Source: Chloroflexota bacterium (GTDB lineage: Bacteria > Chloroflexota > Limnocylindria > Limnocylindrales > CSP1-4). From it: 40,565 nt of DNA. The notes under the pieces are model-generated. The model saw nothing but the letters and a program-made list of their open reading frames with translations, was not told where the DNA came from and did not search any database. The DNA is taken from assembly GCA_013815585.1 (NCBI GenBank), contig JACDFU010000004.1, forward strand, positions 1 through 40,565, written 5' to 3'. The translations under genes and the position numbers were made by a program. Each line of letters starts with the position of its first letter. Within the stretch, counting starts at the first letter, position 1. Shown one piece after another: positions 25,417-34,340 of this stretch.

Positions 25417-28199
25417 TGACTGGTCTGCGCGTCGTCGATCATCCGAAGCATGTTCCGGTTCGAGGCGAGGTAGTAGGCCTCCCGTTCTTCATCGCTCATC
25501 CGCACGAGCCGGCCAATTTCGACCTGGTCCGCGTCCGCCTGCGCCTGGCCCGCGGTGCGCGACTCGCTGAAACCCGACGGACCGCTCGCCCGGTCCACGG
25601 TGAACACCTTCATGACCTCGTCGCCGTAGTGGTTGATGACCTTCACGGCGATCTTGCCGGTTGACGGGCGCGGGAATGGCCGGCTGACCGTCGAGTTGAT
25701 GCTGGCCCAGGCCTCGTCGCTGATGTCGGCCTTCAGGGCGCGGCGGAGCTTGTCGTAGGGATCGTTGGCGCCGGTGAAGTAGGCGTGGCGGACGAAGAAG
25801 GCATCGCCGTCGTAGCTCGTGTCCAGGAACCAGGCCGCGATGTCCTCGACCGACGATGAGCGGAGCACGCCGGTGGTCGGGTCGTAGACGTCGAGCCCGC
25901 GGACCTCGACCGTGAGCTGGTCGTCGCCAGCCGGCCGCACCTCGATGTCGGGCTCGCCGAAGACCATGAACAGGTTGCCCGAGCCGGTCTTCTTGAGCAG
26001 CTCGTCGCCCATCGCCAGGTCGGGGTTCATGCGCGCCTGGAGGATGGTCAGCCGGCCGAGGGTGGAGGCCTCCTCCCCTGCCAGCGGGTCGAAGGCGAAG
26101 CCGCACACGACGAGCAGGTCGGCGATCTTGACCGCTTCCTTGGCCGCCTCGCGGATGAGCTCGGGGCCGACGGTGCCGAACTCGGGCCCGATGGCGATCG
26201 CGACCGTCTTCGGATGGCTGTTTTCAGCGTACTCCCCGACCGCCTGGACGTAGACGCCCGGGTATGGGTCGAGTCGGCTGAACTGGAGGCGCTCCTTGCG
26301 CTTGGTGTTCTGCACGCCGGCTCGACGAAGGTTGTCGAGGATACTGGTCACGAACTGACCCGAGTCGGGCGACGATGGCGGAGGCTCGGCGGCGTTGTCC
26401 TCCGGCCCGGTGCGCAGGACTCGGTGGGGCGAGAGACTCTCGACCGTGAATGGGCCCGACACGCGGACGATCTTGCGGTCCTCGTAGGGGCGGTCGAAGA
26501 GCGTCTCGGTCTCGGCGTGACGGGCGATGGCGGCGTCGATCTCCTCGCGGGTCATGCCCTCGCGGATGTCGGGGTTCTGAGCGATTGACCTCAAGGTCAC
26601 GTGCGGCACGCGCTCGTAGACGAAGCCGCGCCGGACGTCGTTGGTAGTTGACGAGATCGGCGATGGAGGCGCGATGCCGGTCACCTCGGCCGCCTTGCGA
26701 ATGCCGGCCTCCGAGTCGGCCAATATGTAATACGGGTATTTGGCGGCCATCACGCGCGAGCGCGCGAGGGCGAGGGCGACGCGACTCGTGTCTATCGTGA
26801 TCCAGCGCCTCCCCCACTGCTCGGCCACGAATGCGGTCGTGCCCGAGCCGCAAGTCGGATCGAGCACGAGATCGCCTGGGTCGCTGGTCATCAGCATGCA
26901 TCGGGCGATAACTCGTATTCCCGTCTGCACTACGTACAGGCGTTCCTCGCCGTAGCCCGAGCGCATCGTGTCGTCCCACAAGTTCGTCACGCGCACAACT
27001 GGGAAGTCCTCGGCAAACCTCTTGTATGTCAGGGTTCGTCCGACACCTAGCAGCCGATCCGCATCGCGCAATCGGCTCATCCCATCGCGGTTCGTCTTCC
27101 AGTACCACTTCCCCGGAAGCATGTATTCGACTCCGTCGACGTGGACCGGGAATCGCGTCGTGTCTCCACCGCTCTCTGAAAATAGGCCATCAGCCTTGAA
27201 GCGCCTGGGAATTCGCGAGCCAGAGGCGAGTTCCGCTCTCGATATCCGCTCCACATGGCCGTCCGCCAACTGTCGCCAGGTGTATTGCTCTAGGAGCGTG
27301 TCGTCAGTCCTGTCAGAGTAGAGCTGTCGGAACTTCAAAGCTTGTTGTGCTCGCGCATACCACAAGAGAGAGTCATAGACGGCGTCTAACGCCGCCCCAG
27401 CCTTTCCACTGGTCTTTCGGAAGGCAATCTGAGCCACAAAGTTGTCTGGCCCGAAGATTTCATCGAGAACTGACCGGACGAGATGGACGTTCTCGTCGCC
27501 GATCTGGACGAAGATCGAGCCTGAGTCGGTCAGCAGCTCGCGGGCGACGGCCAGCCGATCGCGGAGGTAGCTGAGGTACGAGTGGATCCCGAGCTCCCAG
27601 GTGTCCCGATACGCGCGCACCTGCTCGGGCTGGCGCGTCAGGTCGGTGTCCTTGCCGTCGCGGACGTCGCGCTTGCGGGTCGAGACCTGCCAGTTGGAGC
27701 CGAACTTGATGCCGTAGGGCGGGTCGATGTAGATGGTCTGGACCTGGCCCTTGAGGCCTTCCTTCTCGGCGAGGCTGGTCATCACGAGCAACGAGTCGCC
27801 GAGGATCATGCGGTTCGCCCACTTGCCGGGGTGGCGATAGAAGTCGACTTTTTCCTCGAACGTCAGGTCCGTATAGGGCGCGAAGAAGCCGAGCTGCTGC
27901 TCTGAGCGGCGGCCCTCGCTCTCGGCGCGGAGCTCCTCGACCAGCGCGAGCGGGTCGATCGTCTCCTGGATGTAGATCGGGACGGCCGGAACCTGGAGGT
28001 CGTGGCTGTCCTGCTCGTCCTTGCCCTTCCAGACGAGCTGCGGGTCGAGGGTCGGGTCGCGGGGATAGCGCACGATCGCGGGCCTCTTCTCCTCTGGGCG
28101 GGCGAACGACTCCAGCTCGGCAGTCGGGATGTTCGAGCGGCTGTCCGACGGATGGGTGGTCGCACGCACGACCGTGCGGGGCTTGATCTTCTCAGCCAC
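25413..28199 (-). CDS. Site-specific DNA-methyltransferase (beta-class, type III Mod-like)
   Basis: TIYIDPPYGIKFGSNW, SIFVQIGDENVHLVRSVLDEIFG, DPTCGSGTTAFVAEQWGRRWITIDTSR. Confidence 0.9.
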   Translation of the reverse strand: MAEKIKPRTVVRATTHPSDSRSNIPTAELESFARPEEKRPAIVRYPRDPTLDPQLVWKGKDEQDSHDLQVPAVPIYIQETIDPLALVEELRAESEGRRSEQQLGFFAPYTDLTFEEKVDFYRHPGKWANRMILGDSLLVMTSLAEKEGLKGQVQTIYIDPPYGIKFGSNWQVSTRKRDVRDGKDTDLTRQPEQVRAYRDTWELGIHSYLSYLRDRLAVARELLTDSGSIFVQIGDENVHLVRSVLDEIFGPDNFVAQIAFRKTSGKAGAALDAVYDSLLWYARAQQALKFRQLYSDRTDDTLLEQYTWRQLADGHVERISRAELASGSRIPRRFKADGLFSESGGDTTRFPVHVDGVEYMLPGKWYWKTNRDGMSRLRDADRLLGVGRTLTYKRFAEDFPVVRVTNLWDDTMRSGYGEERLYVVQTGIRVIARCMLMTSDPGDLVLDPTCGSGTTAFVAEQWGRRWITIDTSRVALALARSRVMAAKYPYYILADSEAGIRKAAEVTGIAPPSPISSTTNDVRRGFVYERVPHVTLRSIAQNPDIREGMTREEIDAAIARHAETETLFDRPYEDRKIVRVSGPFTVESLSPHRVLRTGPEDNAAEPPPSSPDSGQFVTSILDNLRRAGVQNTKRKERLQFSRLDPYPGVYVQAVGEYAENSHPKTVAIAIGPEFGTVGPELIREAAKEAVKIADLLVVCGFAFDPLAGEEASTLGRLTILQARMNPDLAMGDELLKKTGSGNLFMVFGEPDIEVRPAGDDQLTVEVRGLDVYDPTTGVLRSSSVEDIAAWFLDTSYDGDAFFVRHAYFTGANDPYDKLRRALKADISDEAWASINSTVSRPFPRPSTGKIAVKVINHYGDEVMKVFTVDRASGPSGFSESRTAGQAQADADQVEIGRLVRMSDEEREAYYLASNRNMLRMIDDAQTSQ

Positions 28200-28240
28200 G
28201 ACTTACCTCGCGCTCATCCGATCCGCCCACATGCTACGAC

Positions 28241-28258
28241 TGTAGCGGCAGTGCTACA
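28241..28258. promoter_or_regulatory. Palindrome TGTAGC-N6-GCTACA between mod and antitoxin gene, operator candidate
   Basis: tgtagcggcagtgctaca, flanked by an extra GCTAC at 28233-28237. Confidence 0.5.
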
Positions 28259-28267
28259 TTGAGCGGC

Positions 28268-28522
28268 ATGACCGAGGTCGCTTCGCGTGAACTCCGCAAC
28301 AACACACGTGCGCTGCTCGATCGCGTCGCGGCCGGCGAGTCGGTGACGATCACGGTCGACGGGCGACCGGTCGCGGTCCTCGCCCCCGTCGGACGGCGCC
28401 CGCGCTGGATGCCCAAGGAGGAATTCCTGCGGATGCTGAGCGGGCGCCAGGCTGACCCCGGCCTCACAAAGGTGCTCAGAGAACTCGCTCCCGACACGAC
28501 CGACGACATCCCGCTGGCGTGA
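28268..28522 (+). CDS. Phd/YefM-type antitoxin
   Basis: MTEVASRELRNNTRALLDRVAAGESVTITVDGRPVAVLAPV. Confidence 0.88.
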   Translation: MTEVASRELRNNTRALLDRVAAGESVTITVDGRPVAVLAPVGRRPRWMPKEEFLRMLSGRQADPGLTKVLRELAPDTTDDIPLA

Positions 28523-28905
28523 CCGACGGTCTCGCCGACACGTCCATCTTCGTCGCCCGGGAGTCGGGCCGGCCGGTCCGGGCAGACGTGGTGCCCCAGC
28601 GACTCGCCGTGTCGGTAATCACGATCGGCGAGCTTCGCGCCGGAGTCCTCGCAGCCGAGGATCTCGAGACCAGGGATCGCCGTCTCGTCACGCTGACGCT
28701 CGCGCTGTCCCTCGATCCGGTACCCGTCGATGATCGCGTCGCGGAAGCGTGGGCACGCCTGCGGCTGGCCCTCGCCAAGGCGGGCCTCCGCATGCCGGTC
28801 AACGACTCCTGGATCGCCGCCACCGCGATGGCCCTCGGCGTCCCGGTCGTGACGCAGGACGACGATTACGTCGAGGTGCCGGGGCTCGCGGTCATCCACG
28901 CCTGA
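28519..28905 (+). CDS. vapC: PIN domain toxin (VapC)
   Basis: VTDGLADTSIFVARESGRPV...LAVSVITIGELRAGVL...NDSWIAATAMALGVPVVTQDDDYVEVPGLAVI; GTGA overlap. Confidence 0.9.
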   Translation: MTDGLADTSIFVARESGRPVRADVVPQRLAVSVITIGELRAGVLAAEDLETRDRRLVTLTLALSLDPVPVDDRVAEAWARLRLALAKAGLRMPVNDSWIAATAMALGVPVVTQDDDYVEVPGLAVIHA

Positions 28906-31900
28906 TCCTCACCGGGGCACCCGGGGACGGCTGAAGGAAGCGAGCTCGGATCAGGTTGCCGGCGTCCCACGGGTCGGTGACCTCGAGGAATGCCCAGCGG
29001 CCGAGGCCGCCCCAGTTGTTCACGGCCACCGTCCAGAGATGCTCCGCTGTTGCGACCTTCGCCTGCTTCTCCTTCTTGGCCTCGCCAGTGACCTCCAGGA
29101 CGAGCGTGAGCAGGTCGTCCGGGCCGGACGACGCCGGATGCCGCAGGCGGATGAGGAAGTCGGGCACGTAGTTCCCTGCCCTCCCCTCGTACGTATACGG
29201 GATCTTGAAGTTGAGGCCCTGGTTCTTGGCGTAGGTCACGACCTCCGGCATCGACTCCAGGACCTCGGCCAGCTTGCACTCCCAGCCGGAGTCCTGGACG
29301 ACCAGGTTGAGGTGACTCCTGGTCGCCTCGCAGCAGACCTTGGTCGTCTCGAACCAGACGTCGTCCGTGGAACCGATCGGCTCGTACGGCCGGAGATTCG
29401 GGAGGAGCCGCTTCTCGCCCCGCGTGCCGGCGTAGATGGCGTTGCGGATCCTGTCTGCCGCGGCGTGGCTGTACTCCGTGAAGAGGAGCATCTGCGGGAA
29501 CGTGTTGTCCTTGAGGTACGGAGTGACGCATTCGTCGATCCAGGCATTGGTGATCCGGACGAGCTGCGGGAAGAGCCACGGGCGCTGGCCGCCGTCCTCG
29601 TCTCGGAAGTGGTTGTCCAGCGTGCGCTTGGCGATGGCGAAGACGACCGTCTGCATCCGATGGTCTCGCAGGTCGACCTCGTGCACGTCCATCTCGCCGA
29701 CGATCGGATCGACCTCCGTCCGTAGCGCCACGTCGCGCGTCGAGAGTTCCAGGATCGACGAGGCGTCGAACCGCGCGTCCAGGCGGTCGGTCGGCATCTC
29801 GTAGCGGTAGCCGACGAGCTTGGGGAACTCGATCCGCAGGTCCGAGCGCTCGGGCAGCGCCCGAACGGTGAGCACGGGCTTGGAGCTCTTTGGCTTCCCC
29901 TTTCCGGCGACCGACAGGAAGCTGAACGGCACGCCGTAGACCTCGGCATATTCCGGCTCGAACATCCCGTCCGGCGTGGCGTCGTAGCTTGCTCGCCTGA
30001 GCGCGCGCCCGACGACCTGCTCGCACAGCAGCTGCGTCCCGAACGCGCGGATGCCGAGGATGTGCGTCACGGTGTTCGCGTCCCAGCCCTCCGTGAGCAT
30101 CGCGACCGAGACCACGCAGCGGACGTGCTCGCCCAGCCGGTCGCGCTTCCCGACGGTGTTCATCACCTCGCGGAGGATGTCCTCGTCGGTGATCTCGTCC
30201 GCGCTGCGGCCCGGGAAACGCGCTACGTACTCCTGCTTGAAGCGTTCGATCTCCGCGGCGGCCGCCTTGCGGAAGGTGGGGTCGAGGGCGTCGCCCCGGT
30301 CCAGCTGCGCGGAGTCGACGAGGATGGTGTTCGGGCGGTCGCGGAAGCGGCCGTCCTGCTCGTTGGAGAAGAGCGGCAGGTGCCCGGGAGCCACCACGGT
30401 GCCGCCATCCTCGAGCTTCACCTCCCAGCCGGCAATCCAGTCGGCGACGAGCTTGGAGGTCGCGGTGTTGGAGCAGACCACGATGAACACCGGCGGCACA
30501 CCGAGACCCGCCTTCTCCCAGGCGGCGAAGTCGCGCTCGTAGTCCCGGTAGAGCGAGAAGAGCGCGCCTTCCAGCTCCTTGGGGATCACCGGCTGCCCGT
30601 CGATCGGCGTGTCCCTGATCCCCTTCTTCGGGAGGGCGTCGCGCACCCGCAGCCACAGCTCGCGGTACATCGGGCCCTGGCCCGTCATCGAGTCGTCGCG
30701 GACGGGCACGCGCGGGATCTTCACGATTCCCGACTCGATCGCGTCCATCAGCCCGAAGTCGGAGACGACCCAGGGAAAGAGCGTTCCCTCCGCGTAGCCG
30801 GAGCCCTTGAGGAAGAAGGGCGTGGCGGAGAGGTCGTAGACCGCGCGAATGCCGAGCTTCTCCCTGACGGCCTGCAGCCCGGAGAGCCAGATGCGGGCCT
30901 CCTCCTGGTCCTTCTTCGCGAGGACTCGCTCGTCTGGATCGAGCGCGGCTTCCTCCGCCTGCTCCTTGGGCGCCGGCGCGTAGCAGTGGTGCGCCTCGTC
31001 GTTGATCACGACGAGGTTCTTCGCGTTGCCGAAGTCGCGGAGGACACGCCGGACCATCTCCGCCGGCGTCTCGCGGAACCGCCCGTCGTCACCGTGCGGA
31101 CCGACGAGCACCTTCTTCGTGAGGCTCGCGGCCTGGATCTTTTCGCGGCGGATGAAGGCGTGGAAGTTCGTGATCAGGATGTCGGCGGCCTGCAACCGGT
31201 CGAGCTGCTCCGGAGTGACGATCTCGAGCGCCCGGTAGAAGTTGTGGGGGTCGTTCGGAAGCAGCACTCGGAGCCGGTCGCGGATCGTGATGCCGGGGGC
31301 CACGATCAGGAAGCGGTCGGCGAACCGGCGGTCCTGCGGGCTGGCCTGCTTGTTGAGCGCCTGCCAGGCGATGAGCATCGCCATCAGGACCGTCTTGCCG
31401 GAGCCCGTCGCCATCTTGAACGCGACCCGTGGCAGCCCGCCGTTGAGGGCTTCGTTCTCGCTCCGGATGACGTTCAGCGCTTTTGTGTCACCCAGCTTCT
31501 CCGCAGCTTCCGTCAGGTAGATCGCCGTCTCGGCCGCCTCGATCTGGCAGAAGAAGAGCCGGCGCTCACGGTCCTCACCCTGCCAGTGCTGGAGGAGGTC
31601 GCGCGTGACCGACGTAATGTGCGGGTAGCCCAGCTGACGCCAGCTGGTGACGGACTGGCGGATCTCGTTGACGATCTCGTTCGGCTGCTGCCGCTGGGGC
31701 CCGCCGAACTGGTCCATCGACATCTGCCCGGACAGCTTCTTCGGGCGGGCGACCGGAACGAAGAACTCCGACGGCCGGCGACGCGGCGCGATCTCACCGG
31801 TGACCCTGCCGGCGGGGGACGTCACGAAGTGGCGCGCCGGCTCCACGAACGGCGAGTTGATGATCGGGTTCTCGATCGTGCCTGGCTGGGCGGTGCCCTC

Positions 31901-31930
31901 GCCCGGAACGACGGCCTCGACTGCCCCCAG
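28892..31930 (-). CDS. Type III-like restriction endonuclease (DEAD/DEAH helicase plus nuclease domain); probable CTG start at 31930
   Basis: MATGSGKT, INDEAHHCYAP, SVAMLTEGWDANTVTHILGIRAFGTQLLCEQVVGRALRR, C-terminal VPDFLIR...LVLEVTGEAKKEK; conserved-looking TIENPIINSPF lies upstream of track start 31846. Confidence 0.9.
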   Translation of the reverse strand: MGAVEAVVPGEGTAQPGTIENPIINSPFVEPARHFVTSPAGRVTGEIAPRRRPSEFFVPVARPKKLSGQMSMDQFGGPQRQQPNEIVNEIRQSVTSWRQLGYPHITSVTRDLLQHWQGEDRERRLFFCQIEAAETAIYLTEAAEKLGDTKALNVIRSENEALNGGLPRVAFKMATGSGKTVLMAMLIAWQALNKQASPQDRRFADRFLIVAPGITIRDRLRVLLPNDPHNFYRALEIVTPEQLDRLQAADILITNFHAFIRREKIQAASLTKKVLVGPHGDDGRFRETPAEMVRRVLRDFGNAKNLVVINDEAHHCYAPAPKEQAEEAALDPDERVLAKKDQEEARIWLSGLQAVREKLGIRAVYDLSATPFFLKGSGYAEGTLFPWVVSDFGLMDAIESGIVKIPRVPVRDDSMTGQGPMYRELWLRVRDALPKKGIRDTPIDGQPVIPKELEGALFSLYRDYERDFAAWEKAGLGVPPVFIVVCSNTATSKLVADWIAGWEVKLEDGGTVVAPGHLPLFSNEQDGRFRDRPNTILVDSAQLDRGDALDPTFRKAAAAEIERFKQEYVARFPGRSADEITDEDILREVMNTVGKRDRLGEHVRCVVSVAMLTEGWDANTVTHILGIRAFGTQLLCEQVVGRALRRASYDATPDGMFEPEYAEVYGVPFSFLSVAGKGKPKSSKPVLTVRALPERSDLRIEFPKLVGYRYEMPTDRLDARFDASSILELSTRDVALRTEVDPIVGEMDVHEVDLRDHRMQTVVFAIAKRTLDNHFRDEDGGQRPWLFPQLVRITNAWIDECVTPYLKDNTFPQMLLFTEYSHAAADRIRNAIYAGTRGEKRLLPNLRPYEPIGSTDDVWFETTKVCCEATRSHLNLVVQDSGWECKLAEVLESMPEVVTYAKNQGLNFKIPYTYEGRAGNYVPDFLIRLRHPASSGPDDLLTLVLEVTGEAKKEKQAKVATAEHLWTVAVNNWGGLGRWAFLEVTDPWDAGNLIRARFLQPSPGAPVRIRRG

Positions 31931-32024
31931 AGTGCCCTCCCCTCCGCCGACCGCCTAGGTCGACTCCCCGTTGACTATAGCCCGTCGAACCTGGCGTCAC
32001 GCGAGGGGTGAGCCAGGGCCCCTG

Positions 32025-32801
32025 CTAGCGCGGCGTCATCTTCAGGAGGCCGAAGCTGGCGCCCTGCGGGTCGGTCACGATGGCGAAGCGGCCGCCGGGG
32101 AAGTCCTGGGGGGCAACCATCTCTCGACCACCCAGGTCGAGCACCTTCTGAAAGGCCGAGTCGACGTCGTCGACGTTGAAATAGATCTGCCAGTAGCTGG
32201 GCACCTCGGTCGGGATCATCTCGTTCATCTCCCAGGCGCCCGCGATGCTCTCCTCGTCCAGCAGGAACTCGGTGTAGGGCGGCTGCCCCTCCCCCATCGG
32301 GCTCTCCCGGGTGGCCCAGCCGAAGACCTGCTCGTAGAAGGGCAGCGCCTTCTCCTTCCCGCGTGCGTTCAGCTCCGCCCAGCCGTACGCGCCCGGCTTC
32401 TCGGTCTGGAAGCCGCCCATCCGGGTCCCCTGCCAGGCTGAGATGAAGGCTCCGCTGGGATCCTGGAAGACGGCCATCCGCCCCTGGTCACCGACGTCGA
32501 ACGGCTCGGCGATCACGTTTCCACCGGCTGCCTTGACTCGCTCGACCATGCCGCCGAGGTCGTCGGTGCCGATGTAGAGCGACCAGACGGTCGGCTGCTC
32601 GGGTGACTGCTTGGACCCGATGCCGGCGGCATCCTTGCCGTCGATCTTGGCGACGCCATAGCCGCCGTACTGTGGGTCAGGGTCGACCTCGACCTGCCAG
32701 CCCAGGAGCCTTGAGTAGAAGTCCCGCGACGCCTCGGCGTCGGGCGTGGCCAGGTCGACCCAGACCGGCCTGTTCGTGGCTGTCGCGCCTGCTTGTGCCA
32801 T
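32025..32801 (-). CDS. VOC/glyoxalase family protein (two domains)
   Basis: MAQAGATATNRPVWVDLATPDAEASRDFYSRLLGW...; SD GGAGG before ATG 32801. Confidence 0.9.
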   Translation of the reverse strand: MAQAGATATNRPVWVDLATPDAEASRDFYSRLLGWQVEVDPDPQYGGYGVAKIDGKDAAGIGSKQSPEQPTVWSLYIGTDDLGGMVERVKAAGGNVIAEPFDVGDQGRMAVFQDPSGAFISAWQGTRMGGFQTEKPGAYGWAELNARGKEKALPFYEQVFGWATRESPMGEGQPPYTEFLLDEESIAGAWEMNEMIPTEVPSYWQIYFNVDDVDSAFQKVLDLGGREMVAPQDFPGGRFAIVTDPQGASFGLLKMTPR

Positions 32802-32855
32802 GTCGCCTCCTCGTGAGCTCGTCGACGGCCCAGCTTGGCACAACGAGCCGCGAAC

Positions 32856-33035
32856 GCCCGGAATGAATCGAAATGTGGCCCAACGACCCTCGAGTGGGGC
32901 GCCGAGGCGGGGAAACATGGCCAGCGGCTCGAGTGAGCGCTTGATCCGTTCGCGGGTCGATGGAGGCGGACTGTGGGTTCGTATGAGCCGGTCCAGATCT
33001 TCGCGCGCCGTCGGCGTGACGAGGACCGTGGTCAC
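32856..33035 (-). pseudogene. RelE/ParE-like toxin fragment
   Basis: VTTVLVTPTAREDLDRLIRTHSPPPSTRERIKRSLEPLAMFPRLGAPLEGRWATFRFIPG, truncated. Confidence 0.55.
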
Positions 33036-33059
33036 CCCGTTCTTCGTCGAGGATGACTT

Positions 33060-33662
33060 AATGCGCGTGGCATCCTCTACCGACGGCACGTCCACGTCAG
33101 ACGGGTACACCTGCTCCGCAAGATCCCAGAGCCGCTCCCGCCCGACTCGCCCACAGATAGCAACCTCGCCACGCATCATCAGGATTTCGAGCATCTGGGT
33201 GACGTTGCGGTCGTTCGTCCAGCCACTCGACGGCCACGGCACGACCGACGTATCGGGGATGGCGCGCGAGGTCAGTGGGCCCGAGTTCGCCAGCCGGCCG
33301 AGGACGTCGCGACGGAAGCGGTCGTTGTCGCGCAGCCACGCGCGAGGTTGCTGATAGGACGGCCGATCTGCGGCGCCGGCGAGGTACAGGCCGAGGTCGC
33401 GCATCGGCCGCACCACCGCGTCGAACTCGAACAGCGTCCGGTCCTGCTCCAGCGCCTGCTTGAGGTCGGCAGGCCGATACGAGGAGCCGAGGCGGCTCCA
33501 GGCTACGAGGTCCGCGCTCGGTGCGATCGCCGAGGTCGGGTCGATCTGGAGCAGCGTCAGGCGCTCCACGAGAGACACCAAGTCCGTCGGCCGAGCGGCG
33601 TCGAGCAATTGCGCACGCACAGCGATTCGCCGAGCCTCCACCTTGGTCAGCCGGTGCACCAT
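33060..33662 (-). pseudogene. Truncated winged-helix DNA-binding (YcaQ-like) protein
   Basis: RRIAVRAQLLDAARPTDLVSLVERLTLLQIDPTSAIAPSADLVAWSRLGSSYRPADLKQALE; ends at about 200 aa and reads into the ParE-like fragment. Confidence 0.65.
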
Positions 33663-33709
33663 CGGAAGACACGTTAGCGGGCCGCGCGGCGAGCGACTCC
33701 AACTAGGAG

Positions 33710-34270
33710 CTACGAAGGAATGTACGACCTCAGCTCAACGCCCGAGGCGAAAGCGTGCTCCTCAACGAGACGGAGTCGCAGCTGCGCGTCGAGCTCGGGC
33801 CAGAACGGTGTGCCGGCCCCCAACACGACCGGATGGATGACGAGCCTGTACTCGTCCACGAGCCCGCGGCGCACGAACTGGCCGGCCAGGTTCGGTCCGC
33901 CGACGCCGAGATCGCCGTCGAACTCCCGGCGCAGTCCCTCGAGCACCGCTCCCACGTCGCCGCGCACCAGGCGGCTGTTGTGCTCGACGTGCGCGAGACT
34001 CGACGAGAAGACGATCTTCGGCATCCGCTTCCAGATGCGCGCGAACTCCCGCATCGCATCGGTCGCCGCTGGATCGTCCTCGCCGGTCGGCCAGTAATCG
34101 GCCATCAGCTCGTACAGCCGCCGTCCGTAGAGGGAGGCCTCCAGCGTTCGCGTCTGGTCGTTGAACCAGGTGTGCAGCTCGTCGTCGACGGTGGTCCAGT
34201 CGAGGCCGTGGTCCGTCGTCTCGACGAACCCGTCGAGCGACACGTTCAGGCTGTAGATCAGCTTGCCCAT
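33710..34270 (-). CDS. Dihydrofolate reductase family (RibD C-terminal-like) protein
   Basis: MGKLIYSLNVSLDGFVETTDHG...YGRRLYELMADYWPT...GGPNLAGQFVRRGLVDEYRLVIHPVVLGAGTPFW. Confidence 0.92.
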   Translation of the reverse strand: MGKLIYSLNVSLDGFVETTDHGLDWTTVDDELHTWFNDQTRTLEASLYGRRLYELMADYWPTGEDDPAATDAMREFARIWKRMPKIVFSSSLAHVEHNSRLVRGDVGAVLEGLRREFDGDLGVGGPNLAGQFVRRGLVDEYRLVIHPVVLGAGTPFWPELDAQLRLRLVEEHAFASGVELRSYIPS

Positions 34271-34340
34271 GCGCGCTCGTCAGTCGACCTCGCCGAACTC
34301 CGGTCGCCCGGTCGGTCGATACACCGAGATCGTCACGCCC

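Noticed and set aside
29050-29200. Restriction nuclease motif reads VPDFL...LEVTG rather than a clear ExK
   Set aside because: May be normal for this subfamily; cannot call it inactive without an alignment.
28866-32011. 596-aa minus and 649-aa plus ORFs over the restriction gene
   Set aside because: Overlap the motif-rich helicase ORF; translations lack domain-like sequence.
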